This document shows positions 1 through 7,752 of a stretch of DNA of 38,162 bases, in pieces (the stretch's first letter is position 1; each line of letters opens with the position of its first letter). The stretch comes from Candidatus Zixiibacteriota bacterium. Lineage in GTDB: Bacteria; Zixibacteria; MSB-5A5; WJJR01; JAJRUJ01. Position numbers and translations under genes: made by a program. The notes below the pieces were generated by a model. The model did no database searches. It was not told the origin of the DNA and saw only the letters and a list, made by a program, of their open reading frames with translations. The DNA lies in the NCBI GenBank assembly GCA_024277855.1, contig JAJRUJ010000078.1:1-38162 (forward strand), in the 5' to 3' direction.

Positions 1-1
1 C

Positions 2-76
2 AACACGGATCGACCACATTCATCTCTTGGTGACAAAACACCGATGGAGGCCTATATTGAGACCAAGGCGGCATAA
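2..76 (+). CDS. IS3-family transposase (OrfB), C-terminal end only
   Basis: The window opens inside a reading frame that ends at TAA 74-76. Its 24 visible codons read ...RPHSSLGDKTPMEAY..., the typical extreme C-terminus of IS3-family OrfB transposases (the DDE integrase-core pattern RPHSSLG-x-x-TP). The catalytic core lies upstream of the window. A candidate right-hand end of the element follows about 40 bases downstream (115-140). Family assignment rests on this short but characteristic motif; the IS subgroup cannot be told. Confidence 0.8.
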   Translation, partial: NTDRPHSSLGDKTPMEAYIETKAA

Positions 77-114
77 TCAATCAAATCGAATCCACCTTAA
101 TACAGCCGCCAAAC

Positions 115-140
115 TGTCCAACAAACCGGGACCACTTCTA
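115..140. repeat. putative right terminal inverted repeat of the IS3-family element
   Basis: Downstream of the transposase stop the sequence begins TGTCCAAC and ends ...GACCACTTCTA. This resembles right ends of IS3-family elements, which often start TGTCCAAC and finish in a G/C-rich stretch followed by TTCA. The matching left end is outside the window, so the exact boundary is inferred. Confidence 0.5.
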
Positions 141-142
141 AG

Positions 143-346
143 GTCTTATCCGATTGGTTAAACTCATACGAATACCACCGCGACAAGGAGAAGCGTGAAT
201 TTATTGATCGCTTACACGTTGTATTCCCACTTGAAGCTTCTAAAGTACTTTTTATTATTTTATTAACTGATAAGGCCAAGGCCATCTCTGTCATAGCGGC
301 ATATACTAGTGTGATGCTTGGTAAGGCAAAGAGATTTGAAGGCTGA
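143..346 (+). pseudogene. orphan 3' gene fragment beside the IS end
   Basis: A frame without an ATG runs open from just after the putative IS end to TGA 344-346, about 67 codons. The product contains DWLNSYEYHRDKEKREF and a hydrophobic stretch around VLFIILL. The base composition is clearly AT-richer than the neighbouring genes. I do not recognise the family. The simplest reading is the tail of an accessory gene cut by the insertion element. It could also be a chance open frame. Confidence 0.35.
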
Positions 347-481
347 TGCTGGGTGGTCGCCTGGGTGGCCCATCCGCCGCGGCGGGCTGTGGGATCGTTC
401 CCGATTATTGAAATGCGCCTTGAAACCCGGAGCAAAGCTCCGGGCCATCCGAGATTATTGTTTTCTGCTGAAAAAAGAACG

Positions 482-503
482 GTAGGGTGGGCACCGCCCA
501 CCG
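482..503. repeat. dispersed GTAGGG-hairpin repeat, copy A
   Basis: GTAGGG is followed by a short palindrome, GGTGGGCA/CGCCCACC. A nearly identical copy lies at 10104-10125, and a variant with a different arm is at 30858-30883. The element sits directly behind the response-regulator stop codon. The flanking 347-481 holds other small palindromes (CCGCCGCGGCGG at 374-385; CCGGAGC/GCTCCGG near 427-442) and no gene. Confidence 0.6.
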
Positions 504-505
504 AT

Positions 506-1831
506 TTATTTCAGTCCGTATTTTTTCAACTTGGTATACAGCACCCGGCGGGTGATTTTGAGGATGTCCGCCGCTTTGGATTTATTGCCGCCGGCCCGAC
601 TGAGAGCATCTTCGATCAGTTGTTTTTCGGTTTGTTCCAGTCCGCCCGACAAGTCGGGGGCGGTCGGTTTGGGTGTTGAAGTCGGCGCAAGAAAACCGAG
701 CATCTCCTCGCGGATCGGCCCCCCATCGGCTAAGATCACCGCCCGCTCGAGCACATTGCGCAATTCGCGGACATTCCCCGGCCAGTGATAAGCGGTCAAA
801 CGGTTGAGAAGTGTCTTGCCGAGTTTGCCGTGCGTGTAATTGAGTTTTTTCAGGAAGTGTGCAGTCAAGATTGGAATATCATCCCGCCGGTCGCGCAACG
901 GCGGGACTTTGATCGGGAAGACACTCAACCGGAAAAAGAGATCTTCGCGGAATGTTCCTTCGGCGACTATTTTTTGCAGATCGCGATTTGTTGCGGCGAT
1001 GATGCGGACATTGGTTTTGATCGTGTCGGTCGAGCCGACGCGGGTGATTTCTTTTTCTTCCAGCGCGCGGAGAAGTTGCGCCTGGAAGCCCGGCGAGATT
1101 TCGCCGATTTCATCGAGGAACAGCGTCCCCCCCTCGGCAACCTCGAACCGCCCGGCTTTCTGCCGCACCGCACCGGTGAATGCGCCTTTTTCGTGCCCAA
1201 ATAATTCCGATTCGAGCAGCGTTTCGGAGAGCGAGGCACAATTGGTGGCGATAAACGGCATCTGGGCGCGTTTGCTCTGCTGATGGATCGCCCGCGCGAG
1301 GATTTCCTTGCCGGTGCCCGATTCGCCGAGCAGGAGTACTGTGGTATCGGTCTTGGCGACTTTGGAGACAAAGGTAAACAGTTGCCTGACCGTCGGTGAC
1401 TCGCCGACATAATCGTCATAAACCCGCCGATCAAAATCCTCGGCTAACTGTTCGACTCGCTGCAAAACGCGCTTTTTTTCGAGCAGACGGTTGACCAACA
1501 GGGTAACCTCATCCAAGTCGACCGGTTTGGTCAGGTAGTCAACTGCGCCGGCTTTCATTGCCGCAACTGCGGTGGCTGTCGAGCCATGCGCGGTCATCAT
1601 CACCACCGGCATTTCGGGATGAGACAAGGCCGCGGCCTCCAGCACAGCCAGCCCGTCGACCGGTTCCATTTTCAGGTCGGTCAGCACCAGGTCATACACC
1701 TGTTTTTTTAATTTGGCGATTGCGATCGTCGGATCGGTTTCGGCCTCGGCAGTGTAACCGGCATCCTCGAGGGTTCCGGCAAGGAGAATACCAAGCTTGG
1801 GTTCGTCGTCGATAATTAATATTCTGGCCAT
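506..1831 (-). CDS. sigma-54-dependent response regulator (NtrC/AtoC type)
   Basis: 441 residues with the full three-domain layout of an NtrC-family enhancer-binding protein. The receiver domain has acidic D8/D9 and phospho-acceptor D52. The AAA+ domain has Walker A GESGTGKE (169-176) and the sigma-54 contact loop GAFTGA (216-221). A C-terminal Fis-type helix-turn-helix is seen in GGNKSKAADIL...YTKLKKYGL. It should bind upstream enhancers and drive RNA polymerase-sigma54 by ATP hydrolysis when phosphorylated. It lies 5 bases after the histidine-kinase gene, so the two are an operon and a cognate pair. A near-consensus sigma-54 promoter sits just beyond the operon start (3298-3312) and is the obvious candidate target. 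Full length and no missing motif. Confidence 0.95.
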   Translation of the reverse strand: MARILIIDDEPKLGILLAGTLEDAGYTAEAETDPTIAIAKLKKQVYDLVLTDLKMEPVDGLAVLEAAALSHPEMPVVMMTAHGSTATAVAAMKAGAVDYLTKPVDLDEVTLLVNRLLEKKRVLQRVEQLAEDFDRRVYDDYVGESPTVRQLFTFVSKVAKTDTTVLLLGESGTGKEILARAIHQQSKRAQMPFIATNCASLSETLLESELFGHEKGAFTGAVRQKAGRFEVAEGGTLFLDEIGEISPGFQAQLLRALEEKEITRVGSTDTIKTNVRIIAATNRDLQKIVAEGTFREDLFFRLSVFPIKVPPLRDRRDDIPILTAHFLKKLNYTHGKLGKTLLNRLTAYHWPGNVRELRNVLERAVILADGGPIREEMLGFLAPTSTPKPTAPDLSGGLEQTEKQLIEDALSRAGGNKSKAADILKITRRVLYTKLKKYGLK

Positions 1832-1836
1832 CGGTA

Positions 1837-3129
1837 TTAATCTCCCGGTTCGGCGGCGGGTAAGGTGATGATAAACCGGCTGCCACCCTGCTTGCGCGGC
1901 TGATAGATCAATTTGCCGCCCATTTTTTCGATGCTGTTTTTCGCGGCGTAGAGTCCCAGGCCGGAACCCTGTGCGCGCGTCGTATGAAATGGTTCAAATA
2001 TCCGTTTGCGGTCTTTGCGGGGAACACCACTGCCCCGGTCGGCAACGGCAATGTGCACCTGCTCATGCGTGTGTTCGATCCCGACTTCGACAGTCGCCCC
2101 TTTTTCCGAGGCATCGACAGCATTGCGCACCAGGTTTTCCAGGGCACGGGCCAGCGAGTCGCCATCGGCAACGACCAGAATATCGGTTGCCGGAACGATC
2201 AAATTAATTTCGTGATCATGGCAATAATGTCTGGTGCGTCCGACAACAGCATCGACGATCGGTCCCAATTGCTGAGCTTTCGGAGAATCGACCCGGATAT
2301 CGGCAAACTGGAGATAACCGGTAAGTATGCGGTCGAGCCGGTCGGTTTCCTCGGGGATAAAATCCAGCAACGGCTTTTGTTTTTCCGGTTCCAGTTTGGC
2401 CAGCCGTTGGGCGGTGGCCTTGATGATCCCCAGGGGATTGCGGATTTCGTGGGCGATTACCGAGGCCATCCGACCCATCGCGAGCAGTTTTTCGGAGAGC
2501 AATAGTTGCCGTTCCCACGCCGCCTGTCGGCGGAAAAACCAGAAAAACAGACCGCCGACCGCGATGACAAAAATAATACTCAAAATATGTGAGAGCCAGA
2601 GACCGCGCTCGAAAACCTCGATGACGGAGAAAAAATCGGCGTCGGCCTCGAGCCGCACTACCGCTGCGACCTTGCCGTCGTCGGTAAGCACCGGGGCATA
2701 GGCCGATTTGTAGTAACCGTCCTCCCATTGGTAGGTTTCCGAAACGCCGGCGATCCCCGAAATTGCCGCCAGGAAAGTCGGGTAGTCCAGCCGCGAAACG
2801 ATTGCCACAGCCAATGAATCGGGTTCGTCGGTCAGCAGGTCGACAAAATTGGTGTCGAGCAGGCGGACATCGGGGAGGTCATGGGTGCGGCGGAATGCCT
2901 GCACTTTTTCGTAATGGGCCACAAAATCATCGACCGATAATAATCCGAGACCGATGTCCGGGTCGATCTGGCCGGCAAGATCGGTAGCCAGGCCAAGCAG
3001 GCGATCGCTCAGTCCCCGGTCCATCTCGGCCGTTACCGATTCGAGCGCCTGCCGGTAGCCCCAATTGAGCGCGAATAAAATTACCAGCGCGACCGTTCCG
3101 AAAATGATCAACCATTTACGCGATGACAC
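1837..3129 (-). CDS. membrane sensor histidine kinase
   Basis: 430 residues. A transmembrane helix (about 7-24) precedes a ~150-residue extracytoplasmic sensor domain, and a second helix lies at about 180-199. The HisKA domain has H227 in the H-box HEIRNPLG, and the C-terminal HATPase domain has N-, G1- (DRGSGVP) and G2-type (GSGLGL) boxes. Such kinases autophosphorylate on the His and pass the phosphate to their partner regulator, here the next gene. The start is GTG, chosen because GGAGGA lies 9 bases upstream. The sensed signal is not evident; the sensor region shows no obvious named fold by eye. Confidence 0.93.
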   Translation of the reverse strand: MSSRKWLIIFGTVALVILFALNWGYRQALESVTAEMDRGLSDRLLGLATDLAGQIDPDIGLGLLSVDDFVAHYEKVQAFRRTHDLPDVRLLDTNFVDLLTDEPDSLAVAIVSRLDYPTFLAAISGIAGVSETYQWEDGYYKSAYAPVLTDDGKVAAVVRLEADADFFSVIEVFERGLWLSHILSIIFVIAVGGLFFWFFRRQAAWERQLLLSEKLLAMGRMASVIAHEIRNPLGIIKATAQRLAKLEPEKQKPLLDFIPEETDRLDRILTGYLQFADIRVDSPKAQQLGPIVDAVVGRTRHYCHDHEINLIVPATDILVVADGDSLARALENLVRNAVDASEKGATVEVGIEHTHEQVHIAVADRGSGVPRKDRKRIFEPFHTTRAQGSGLGLYAAKNSIEKMGGKLIYQPRKQGGSRFIITLPAAEPGD

Positions 3130-3182
3130 CGTTTATCTATCCTCCCCGGTATTGAACAACCTTTGGACAACAAGAAACATAG

Positions 3183-3200
3183 TTGTACCAATCGGTACAA
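3183..3200. promoter_or_regulatory. palindrome, candidate enhancer site for the NtrC-type regulator
   Basis: TTGTACC-AATC-GGTACAA is a perfect 7-bp inverted repeat in the divergent region between the kinase and lipoprotein genes. Its centre is about 130 bases upstream of the start expected from the sigma-54 promoter at 3298-3312, a normal distance for an NtrC-type upstream activator site. Binding is inferred. Confidence 0.55.
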
Positions 3201-3297
3201 TCGACAAATAGATATTTTTTATACAGCTATCACTCTGAAGGAAGCAGTTATTTTTAACTTATGCAATAGCAGTGACTTAGGAAAAGCCATGGCCGGA

Positions 3298-3312
3298 TGG
3301 CACACATCTTGC
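3298..3312 (+). promoter_or_regulatory. sigma-54 promoter (-24/-12)
   Basis: TGGCAC-ACATC-TTGC matches the sigma-54 consensus TGGCAC-N5-TTGC at every defined position, with GG at 3299-3300 and GC at 3311-3312 in the required spacing. Transcription would begin near 3324 and run into the lipoprotein gene, which has a good ribosome site (GGGGAGAG) before ATG 3371. Confidence 0.85.
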
Positions 3313-3370
3313 AAAACAAGACTGCTAAACCGGCCTGACGGCCACAACCAAGACGGGAAAGGGGAGAGAA

Positions 3371-4438
3371 ATGAAGTACCGTTTTTCAATAACCGCCACG
3401 GTGCTGATAATTGTTGCCGGATTGCTTCTTGTTGGCTGCGGCAATGACTCAACACCGGTGGTCTCCGGGGAGACAACTGAACTCAATCTGGAGGATGATC
3501 TCGGCGGGTACAAAGCGACTGACGAAGCGCCGGGCTTTAATGACCCGGAAATTCTCAGTGTCATGGGAGAGGATGCCGCGCCGTCGTTAGCGGCCACCGG
3601 GACCCTCGATGTCGATTCCCTGCTGGATAATCCTGACTACAACATGTACTTAGTCGCCGTTCGTTGGGGGCAGTTGGAGGGTGATTCAACTGTGGCGGCG
3701 ATCACCGACTGGGCGGGAACGGCTTCAGTTATCCGTGGCGCAATCGTGCCCGGACGGGTCATCCGTTTCGAGCGCGACACCGATTCGCTGTTGCCGTTTG
3801 TCTCACAGTTGCAGGTATCCTGGGCATCACTGACCACGGTTCATTTCGATGGCATAATTTTCGTCGTTGCCGATCCGATAAACCCCGACGATGCCCTCAC
3901 GGTCGAAAGCTCGTTCACTTTCGCGACAGCGCCGTATACCGCCACATTCAACATGGCTGAGCTGGAGAACCTGGACACGATTATCACGGTAGACGACCTG
4001 GGCAACCAGGTGGCGATTTGTGCCCGTCAGATCAGACCATTTGCCTGCAACGAGGGTCTGCTGGAAGGTGTCTGGCGTCCGGACAACCGCACCGGCAGGA
4101 CCGGCAAGTTCTTCGGCAAATGGGTCAATAATGACGGGACTCTGGCTGGACATATTTCCGGTCACTGGGGAATCCGGGGCAATGGCGACCAGGTATTTTT
4201 CGGCAAGTGGATCAATCGCGCCGGTGTGTTCAAAGGATTCATCAGAGGAACATATCAACCCGATGAGGCCGTCCCGGGTCAGGGCACATTCCGCGGCGAT
4301 ATCCTAACCCGCAATAAAATCAAGATCGGTACGCTGGGCGGAGAATATCTCCATAATCCAGAAGCCAGCCGGGGCGGTTTCCTGCACGGAAGGTGGAGTA
4401 CATATTGCCCCGAAGACACCGAGGAGGGCGATGGTTAA
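3371..4438 (+). CDS. secreted lipoprotein with glycine/aromatic C-terminal repeats
   Basis: 355 residues. The N-terminus is a lipoprotein signal peptide with lipobox LVGC, so C23 would be lipidated. The middle part is beta-rich with no motif I recognise. Roughly residues 243-350 contain about three and a half degenerate ~30-residue repeats with the core FFGKW-x-N-x-x-G-x-x-x-G-x-I-x-G (FFGKWVNNDGTLAGHISG, then FFGKWINRAGVFKGFIRG, then weaker copies). This repeat architecture suggests a surface or extracellular structural module. It is preceded by a sigma-54 promoter and followed by a strong terminator, so it is a single-gene unit probably controlled by the divergent two-component system. Function unknown. 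Confidence 0.85.
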   Translation: MKYRFSITATVLIIVAGLLLVGCGNDSTPVVSGETTELNLEDDLGGYKATDEAPGFNDPEILSVMGEDAAPSLAATGTLDVDSLLDNPDYNMYLVAVRWGQLEGDSTVAAITDWAGTASVIRGAIVPGRVIRFERDTDSLLPFVSQLQVSWASLTTVHFDGIIFVVADPINPDDALTVESSFTFATAPYTATFNMAELENLDTIITVDDLGNQVAICARQIRPFACNEGLLEGVWRPDNRTGRTGKFFGKWVNNDGTLAGHISGHWGIRGNGDQVFFGKWINRAGVFKGFIRGTYQPDEAVPGQGTFRGDILTRNKIKIGTLGGEYLHNPEASRGGFLHGRWSTYCPEDTEEGDG

Positions 4439-4524
4439 TCCCGGTTGAAAACAGCCCCGGCGGCGGGCCGACTACCCCTGCCGTTGCGGTTAACGATAGA
4501 TGGCCATCCGGCCGCCCCGCAATG

Positions 4525-4556
4525 AACTCCCGCGCTCTCCCGGCGCGGGAGTTTTT
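4525..4556 (+). terminator. rho-independent terminator after the lipoprotein gene
   Basis: A perfect 11-bp stem (AACTCCCGCGC / GCGCGGGAGTT) with a 7-base loop is followed by a T run. Confidence 0.85.
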
Positions 4557-4578
4557 CTGTCTAACAAATATCTGGTGT

Positions 4579-4663
4579 CGTCTCCCCCGCGCAGACGGGG
4601 GCTTATTGGACTTAAGCGATTTCCACGGTTATTACGGAACGTCTCCCCCGCGCAGGCGGGGGC
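4579..4663. repeat. two tandem-spaced GC hairpin repeats
   Basis: GTCTCCCCCGCGCA followed by GGCGGGGGC or GACGGGGGC occurs at 4580-4602 and again at 4641-4663. Each forms a CCCCCG/CGGGGG hairpin. The second is followed by TAATTTTTT and could act as a back-up terminator. Only two copies, with a unique spacer, so this is not a CRISPR array. Confidence 0.6.
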
Positions 4664-4701
4664 CTAATTTTTTGTTGATTTGCCCAAAATGGATTTCCGC
4701 C

Positions 4702-4753
4702 TGTACCCTTGATCGTGTGGGCCAACATGAATATGTCGGTGCGTAAGGGTACA
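4702..4753. repeat. long-spaced inverted repeat upstream of the M6 peptidase
   Basis: TGTACCCTT (4702-4710) and AAGGGTACA (4745-4753) are perfect 9-bp inverted arms 34 bases apart, in the non-coding region before the peptidase promoter. It could be an operator pair or an RNA stem. Nothing else shows a function. Confidence 0.35.
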
Positions 4754-4822
4754 CACCAATCGGAAATTTGGTCATTTTTTCTCGTTTTGCGATATTAAGC
4801 GCGAAAAAGGAGCAAAAAATGC

Positions 4823-4850
4823 TTAGCAAACCGATAAAAATAGTTATATT
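4823..4850 (+). promoter_or_regulatory. candidate promoter of the M6 peptidase gene
   Basis: TTAGCA, 16 bases, TATATT. The -10 and spacing match other promoters in this window (rpmA, tRNA-Ala, the C1A peptidase). The expected leader is about 80 bases and includes a CTCGAC/GTCGAG stem just before the ribosome site. Confidence 0.45.
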
Positions 4851-4936
4851 TCACGTACCAGTCTGGATAGTTACCTCGACTTGGCGTCGAGACCGCCGAA
4901 GAAAAAAGTGAGAATCGCACCGGAAAGGGGAAATAG

Positions 4937-7522
4937 ATGTCGCGTCGGCCACTGAGACTGTCCGCCCTCACAGTTTTATTCTGCCTAATTCCAATTATTG
5001 CCCTCGCCAGCTCGATGAGCCCTGAATTATATGGCCAACTCAAACAGGAAGGTCGACTTGACACCGTGGTCAATCGCCTGGAAGATGCCCGCAACCGGGG
5101 GTATTTTCACATTCCCCGGCCGTCAAGCGCCAAACCCCTTTATGAACCGTCCGCCGGCGATGTCGACACCATCCGCGTCCCGGTAATCCTGGTCGACTTC
5201 TCCGACCACGTGTACACCAATTACGGCGGTGCTCCGGAGGCGTCGGATTTCGACAGCACCTTGTTTTCCTGGGGCGAAATGCCGACCGGCAGCATGTCCG
5301 AGTGGTATTGGGAAAACTCTTATGAGACTTTTTTTGTGCATGGCGACGTGGTCGGCTGGTACCGGATGCCTCATACGTATGCCTATTACGTCAATGCGCA
5401 AAACGGCTTCGGCTCCTGTCCCAATTGCGCGCGCGAGATGGTCAAGGATGCGGTGTATGCCGCCGAGTTCGACCTCGATTATTCCGATTATGACCGCAAC
5501 AATGACGGTTGGGTCGACGGTATTTTTGTAGTGTTTGCCGGTTATGGCGCTGAACAGACCGGTAACGATAACGATATCTGGTCGCATCGTTCTAGTATCA
5601 ATCCGATCACTCTGAATGGCGTCAAGGTTTCTGACTATTCGGTCGAACCGGAAGCGCGTACCGACGGTCATATCACCGACATCGGGGTATTCTGCCATGA
5701 GTTTGGCCATGTCCTCGGGTTGCCCGATCTCTACGACACCGATTATTCCTCAAGCGGGATCGGGCGCTGGTCGATGATGGCCGGCGGGAGTTGGAATGGT
5801 AGTGGTGATACCCCGGCCCATTTCGACGCTTGGTGTAAAAAAGAACTGGGCTTTACCAATCCGGTCGTCATCACGGCCAACGAGGCGGGCAGCCTGATCC
5901 CGCAGGCCGAATCTGAACCGGTGGCCTACCGTCTCTGGACCCAGGGCCTGGGCGGCTCACAATATTTCCTCGTCGAAAATCGGCAGTTGACGCTTTTTGA
6001 TGCCGCCCTGCCCGGCGAAGGGTTGCTCATCTGGCACATCGATGAAACGCGCAGTGGAAACTCGGATGAAACCCATCCACTTGTCGGTCTCGAACAAGCC
6101 GACGGGTTGTTTCAACTGGAGGCCGGCGCCGGGAGTAACGGCGGCGACCCCTGGCCGGGGAATACCGACCACCGGGAGTTCAGCGATTTCTCGACCCCGA
6201 ATGCGCATAATTATAACGGCGACCTGACCGAAGTCGGTGTCCTCGAAATCTCCGACTCGGACAGTTTGATGACCGCCGATCTGGAAATCGTCTACGGCCG
6301 TCCCTGGCTGTTTGCGGACGGGTCTTCGTTTAACGATCCGCTCGGCGACAACAATGGACGCGCCGACCCCGGTGAGTCCGACGTTGAATTTATTTATTCG
6401 ATTACCAACCTCGGTGCTGATGCCCTCGGCCTGACTCTTGGGGTAACCTGCACCGACCCGGAGCTGGTTTTTTCGAGTTCAACGTCCAGTTACGGCGATG
6501 TGCTGAATAAACAGCCGGGAGATAATTCCGCCGATCCAATCATTTTCTCGATCGATGCGGACTTCCCGCCGACGGTTGTCGAGTTTGAAATGACCTGGTC
6601 AGCCAACGCGGGCGAATATGCGCTGGTGGAAACGCTCAAGGTCAACATCGGCCCACCGCAATTTCTCGTTGTCGACGATGATCAGGGCAACCAGAATGAG
6701 TATGAGCATTATTTTACCTATCTGCTTGATTCACTGCGCGCGCCACATATCATCTGGGGGAAAGACACGCTCTCGACGCCGCCGGCTGATACGCTGACCG
6801 AATACCCGGTAACGATCTGGTTTACCGGCGATGCTCGCTCCGAGGTACTCTCGGCGGCCGATGTAGCCAATCTCAAATCGTATCTCGACGGCGGGGGGCG
6901 GTTGTTGTTGACCGGGCAGGATATCGCCCAGGATCTGGCTGACGACGCCGACTCTACATTCCTGCGCGATTATCTCCATGTCCGCTATATCCCCGGCGAC
7001 CCGATCATCGCCGCCGACGGTGTGCCCGGTGATCCGATCGGGAATGGACAGTTTGTCTCGCTGGGCGGACCGGGCGGGGCGTCAAACCAGAACTCCCCGG
7101 ATATTATCGAACCGGTTGACGGCGCCGCCGAGGTCTGCTACACCTATTATAACTCCTCGGATGCTGCCGGTGTTCGAGTGGCCGACGGTAATTACAAGGC
7201 CGTGTTTCTCCCGTGGGGAATGGAAGCGATCGCCAACGACCTGGGGTATACGACGCGCGAAGAAGTCCTCGAACGCGTATTTCAGTGGCTGGGGTGGTTG
7301 AGCGGCAATTACGTTCCGGGAGACATTAATTCCGATCTGTCAATCAACCCGGTCGATGTGGTGCTGATTGTCAACTTCGTTTATAAAGGCGGCGCCGAAC
7401 CACTGGTCATGAACAGTGCCGATGTCAACGGCGACTGTGCCGCCAACCCGGTCGATGTTGTCTTCATGGTCAACTATGTCTACAAAAGTATTGGAACGCT
7501 GTTGCCGGGATGTATTGATTAA
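4937..7522 (+). CDS. secreted M6-family metallopeptidase with dockerin-like C-terminus
   Basis: 861 residues with a Sec signal peptide (about 1-25). The catalytic domain carries the zinc motif HEFGH at 254-258, continued as VLGLPDLYD, and a downstream GRWSMMAGG Met-turn-like segment. This is the immune-inhibitor-A type of M6 peptidase. From about 454 onward comes a tail: a beta-sandwich-like region (NLGADALGL...), then an alpha/beta domain with WFTGD and LDGGGRLLLTGQDIA (a GATase1-like Rossmann pattern), then two dockerin-type calcium-binding repeats (GDINSDLSINPVDVVL and ADVNGDCAANPVDVVF). The tail is shared with the neighbouring cysteine peptidase. The start is chosen by GGAAAGGGGAAA before ATG. 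Probably degrades extracellular protein; surface attachment through the dockerin is inference. Confidence 0.92.
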   Translation: MSRRPLRLSALTVLFCLIPIIALASSMSPELYGQLKQEGRLDTVVNRLEDARNRGYFHIPRPSSAKPLYEPSAGDVDTIRVPVILVDFSDHVYTNYGGAPEASDFDSTLFSWGEMPTGSMSEWYWENSYETFFVHGDVVGWYRMPHTYAYYVNAQNGFGSCPNCAREMVKDAVYAAEFDLDYSDYDRNNDGWVDGIFVVFAGYGAEQTGNDNDIWSHRSSINPITLNGVKVSDYSVEPEARTDGHITDIGVFCHEFGHVLGLPDLYDTDYSSSGIGRWSMMAGGSWNGSGDTPAHFDAWCKKELGFTNPVVITANEAGSLIPQAESEPVAYRLWTQGLGGSQYFLVENRQLTLFDAALPGEGLLIWHIDETRSGNSDETHPLVGLEQADGLFQLEAGAGSNGGDPWPGNTDHREFSDFSTPNAHNYNGDLTEVGVLEISDSDSLMTADLEIVYGRPWLFADGSSFNDPLGDNNGRADPGESDVEFIYSITNLGADALGLTLGVTCTDPELVFSSSTSSYGDVLNKQPGDNSADPIIFSIDADFPPTVVEFEMTWSANAGEYALVETLKVNIGPPQFLVVDDDQGNQNEYEHYFTYLLDSLRAPHIIWGKDTLSTPPADTLTEYPVTIWFTGDARSEVLSAADVANLKSYLDGGGRLLLTGQDIAQDLADDADSTFLRDYLHVRYIPGDPIIAADGVPGDPIGNGQFVSLGGPGGASNQNSPDIIEPVDGAAEVCYTYYNSSDAAGVRVADGNYKAVFLPWGMEAIANDLGYTTREEVLERVFQWLGWLSGNYVPGDINSDLSINPVDVVLIVNFVYKGGAEPLVMNSADVNGDCAANPVDVVFMVNYVYKSIGTLLPGCID

Positions 7523-7561
7523 CTGATTATGGCACAGTAAGATCGGTCGACAAAATTTTGT

Positions 7562-7594
7562 CCGGGGCATTCGTAAGGGTGCCCCGGTTTTCTT
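7562..7594 (+). terminator. rho-independent terminator after the M6 peptidase
   Basis: CCGGGGCA (7562-7569) pairs with TGCCCCGG (7580-7587), followed by TTTTCTT. Confidence 0.85.
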
Positions 7595-7636
7595 ATAATA
7601 TCCTGTCTGAATCTCCCAAATTCCCCATGAAACCTC

Positions 7637-7664
7637 TTGGTATTTATTGGGTTTATTATATATT
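7637..7664 (+). promoter_or_regulatory. candidate promoter of the C1A peptidase gene
   Basis: TTGGTA, 16 bases, TATATT, located between the preceding terminator and the start codon at 7753. It lies inside the longer open frame that begins at 7558, which supports the downstream start for the peptidase. Confidence 0.5.
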
Positions 7665-7752
7665 TAAGAGTGATATAGTGCCGAATATACCGCAACGCGG
7701 CGTGGTTGGATCGCCGCAAAAGAACATAACTATATGTGGAAAGAGGTGTTAC

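Noticed and set aside
97-501. A 134-codon minus-strand frame near the left edge
   Set aside because: It crosses the IS end and a hairpin repeat, and has no recognisable sequence; the plus-strand gene tail is a better reading of the same bases.
4579-4663. Possible CRISPR fragment
   Set aside because: Only two repeat copies, each self-complementary, with no further spacers and no cas genes.
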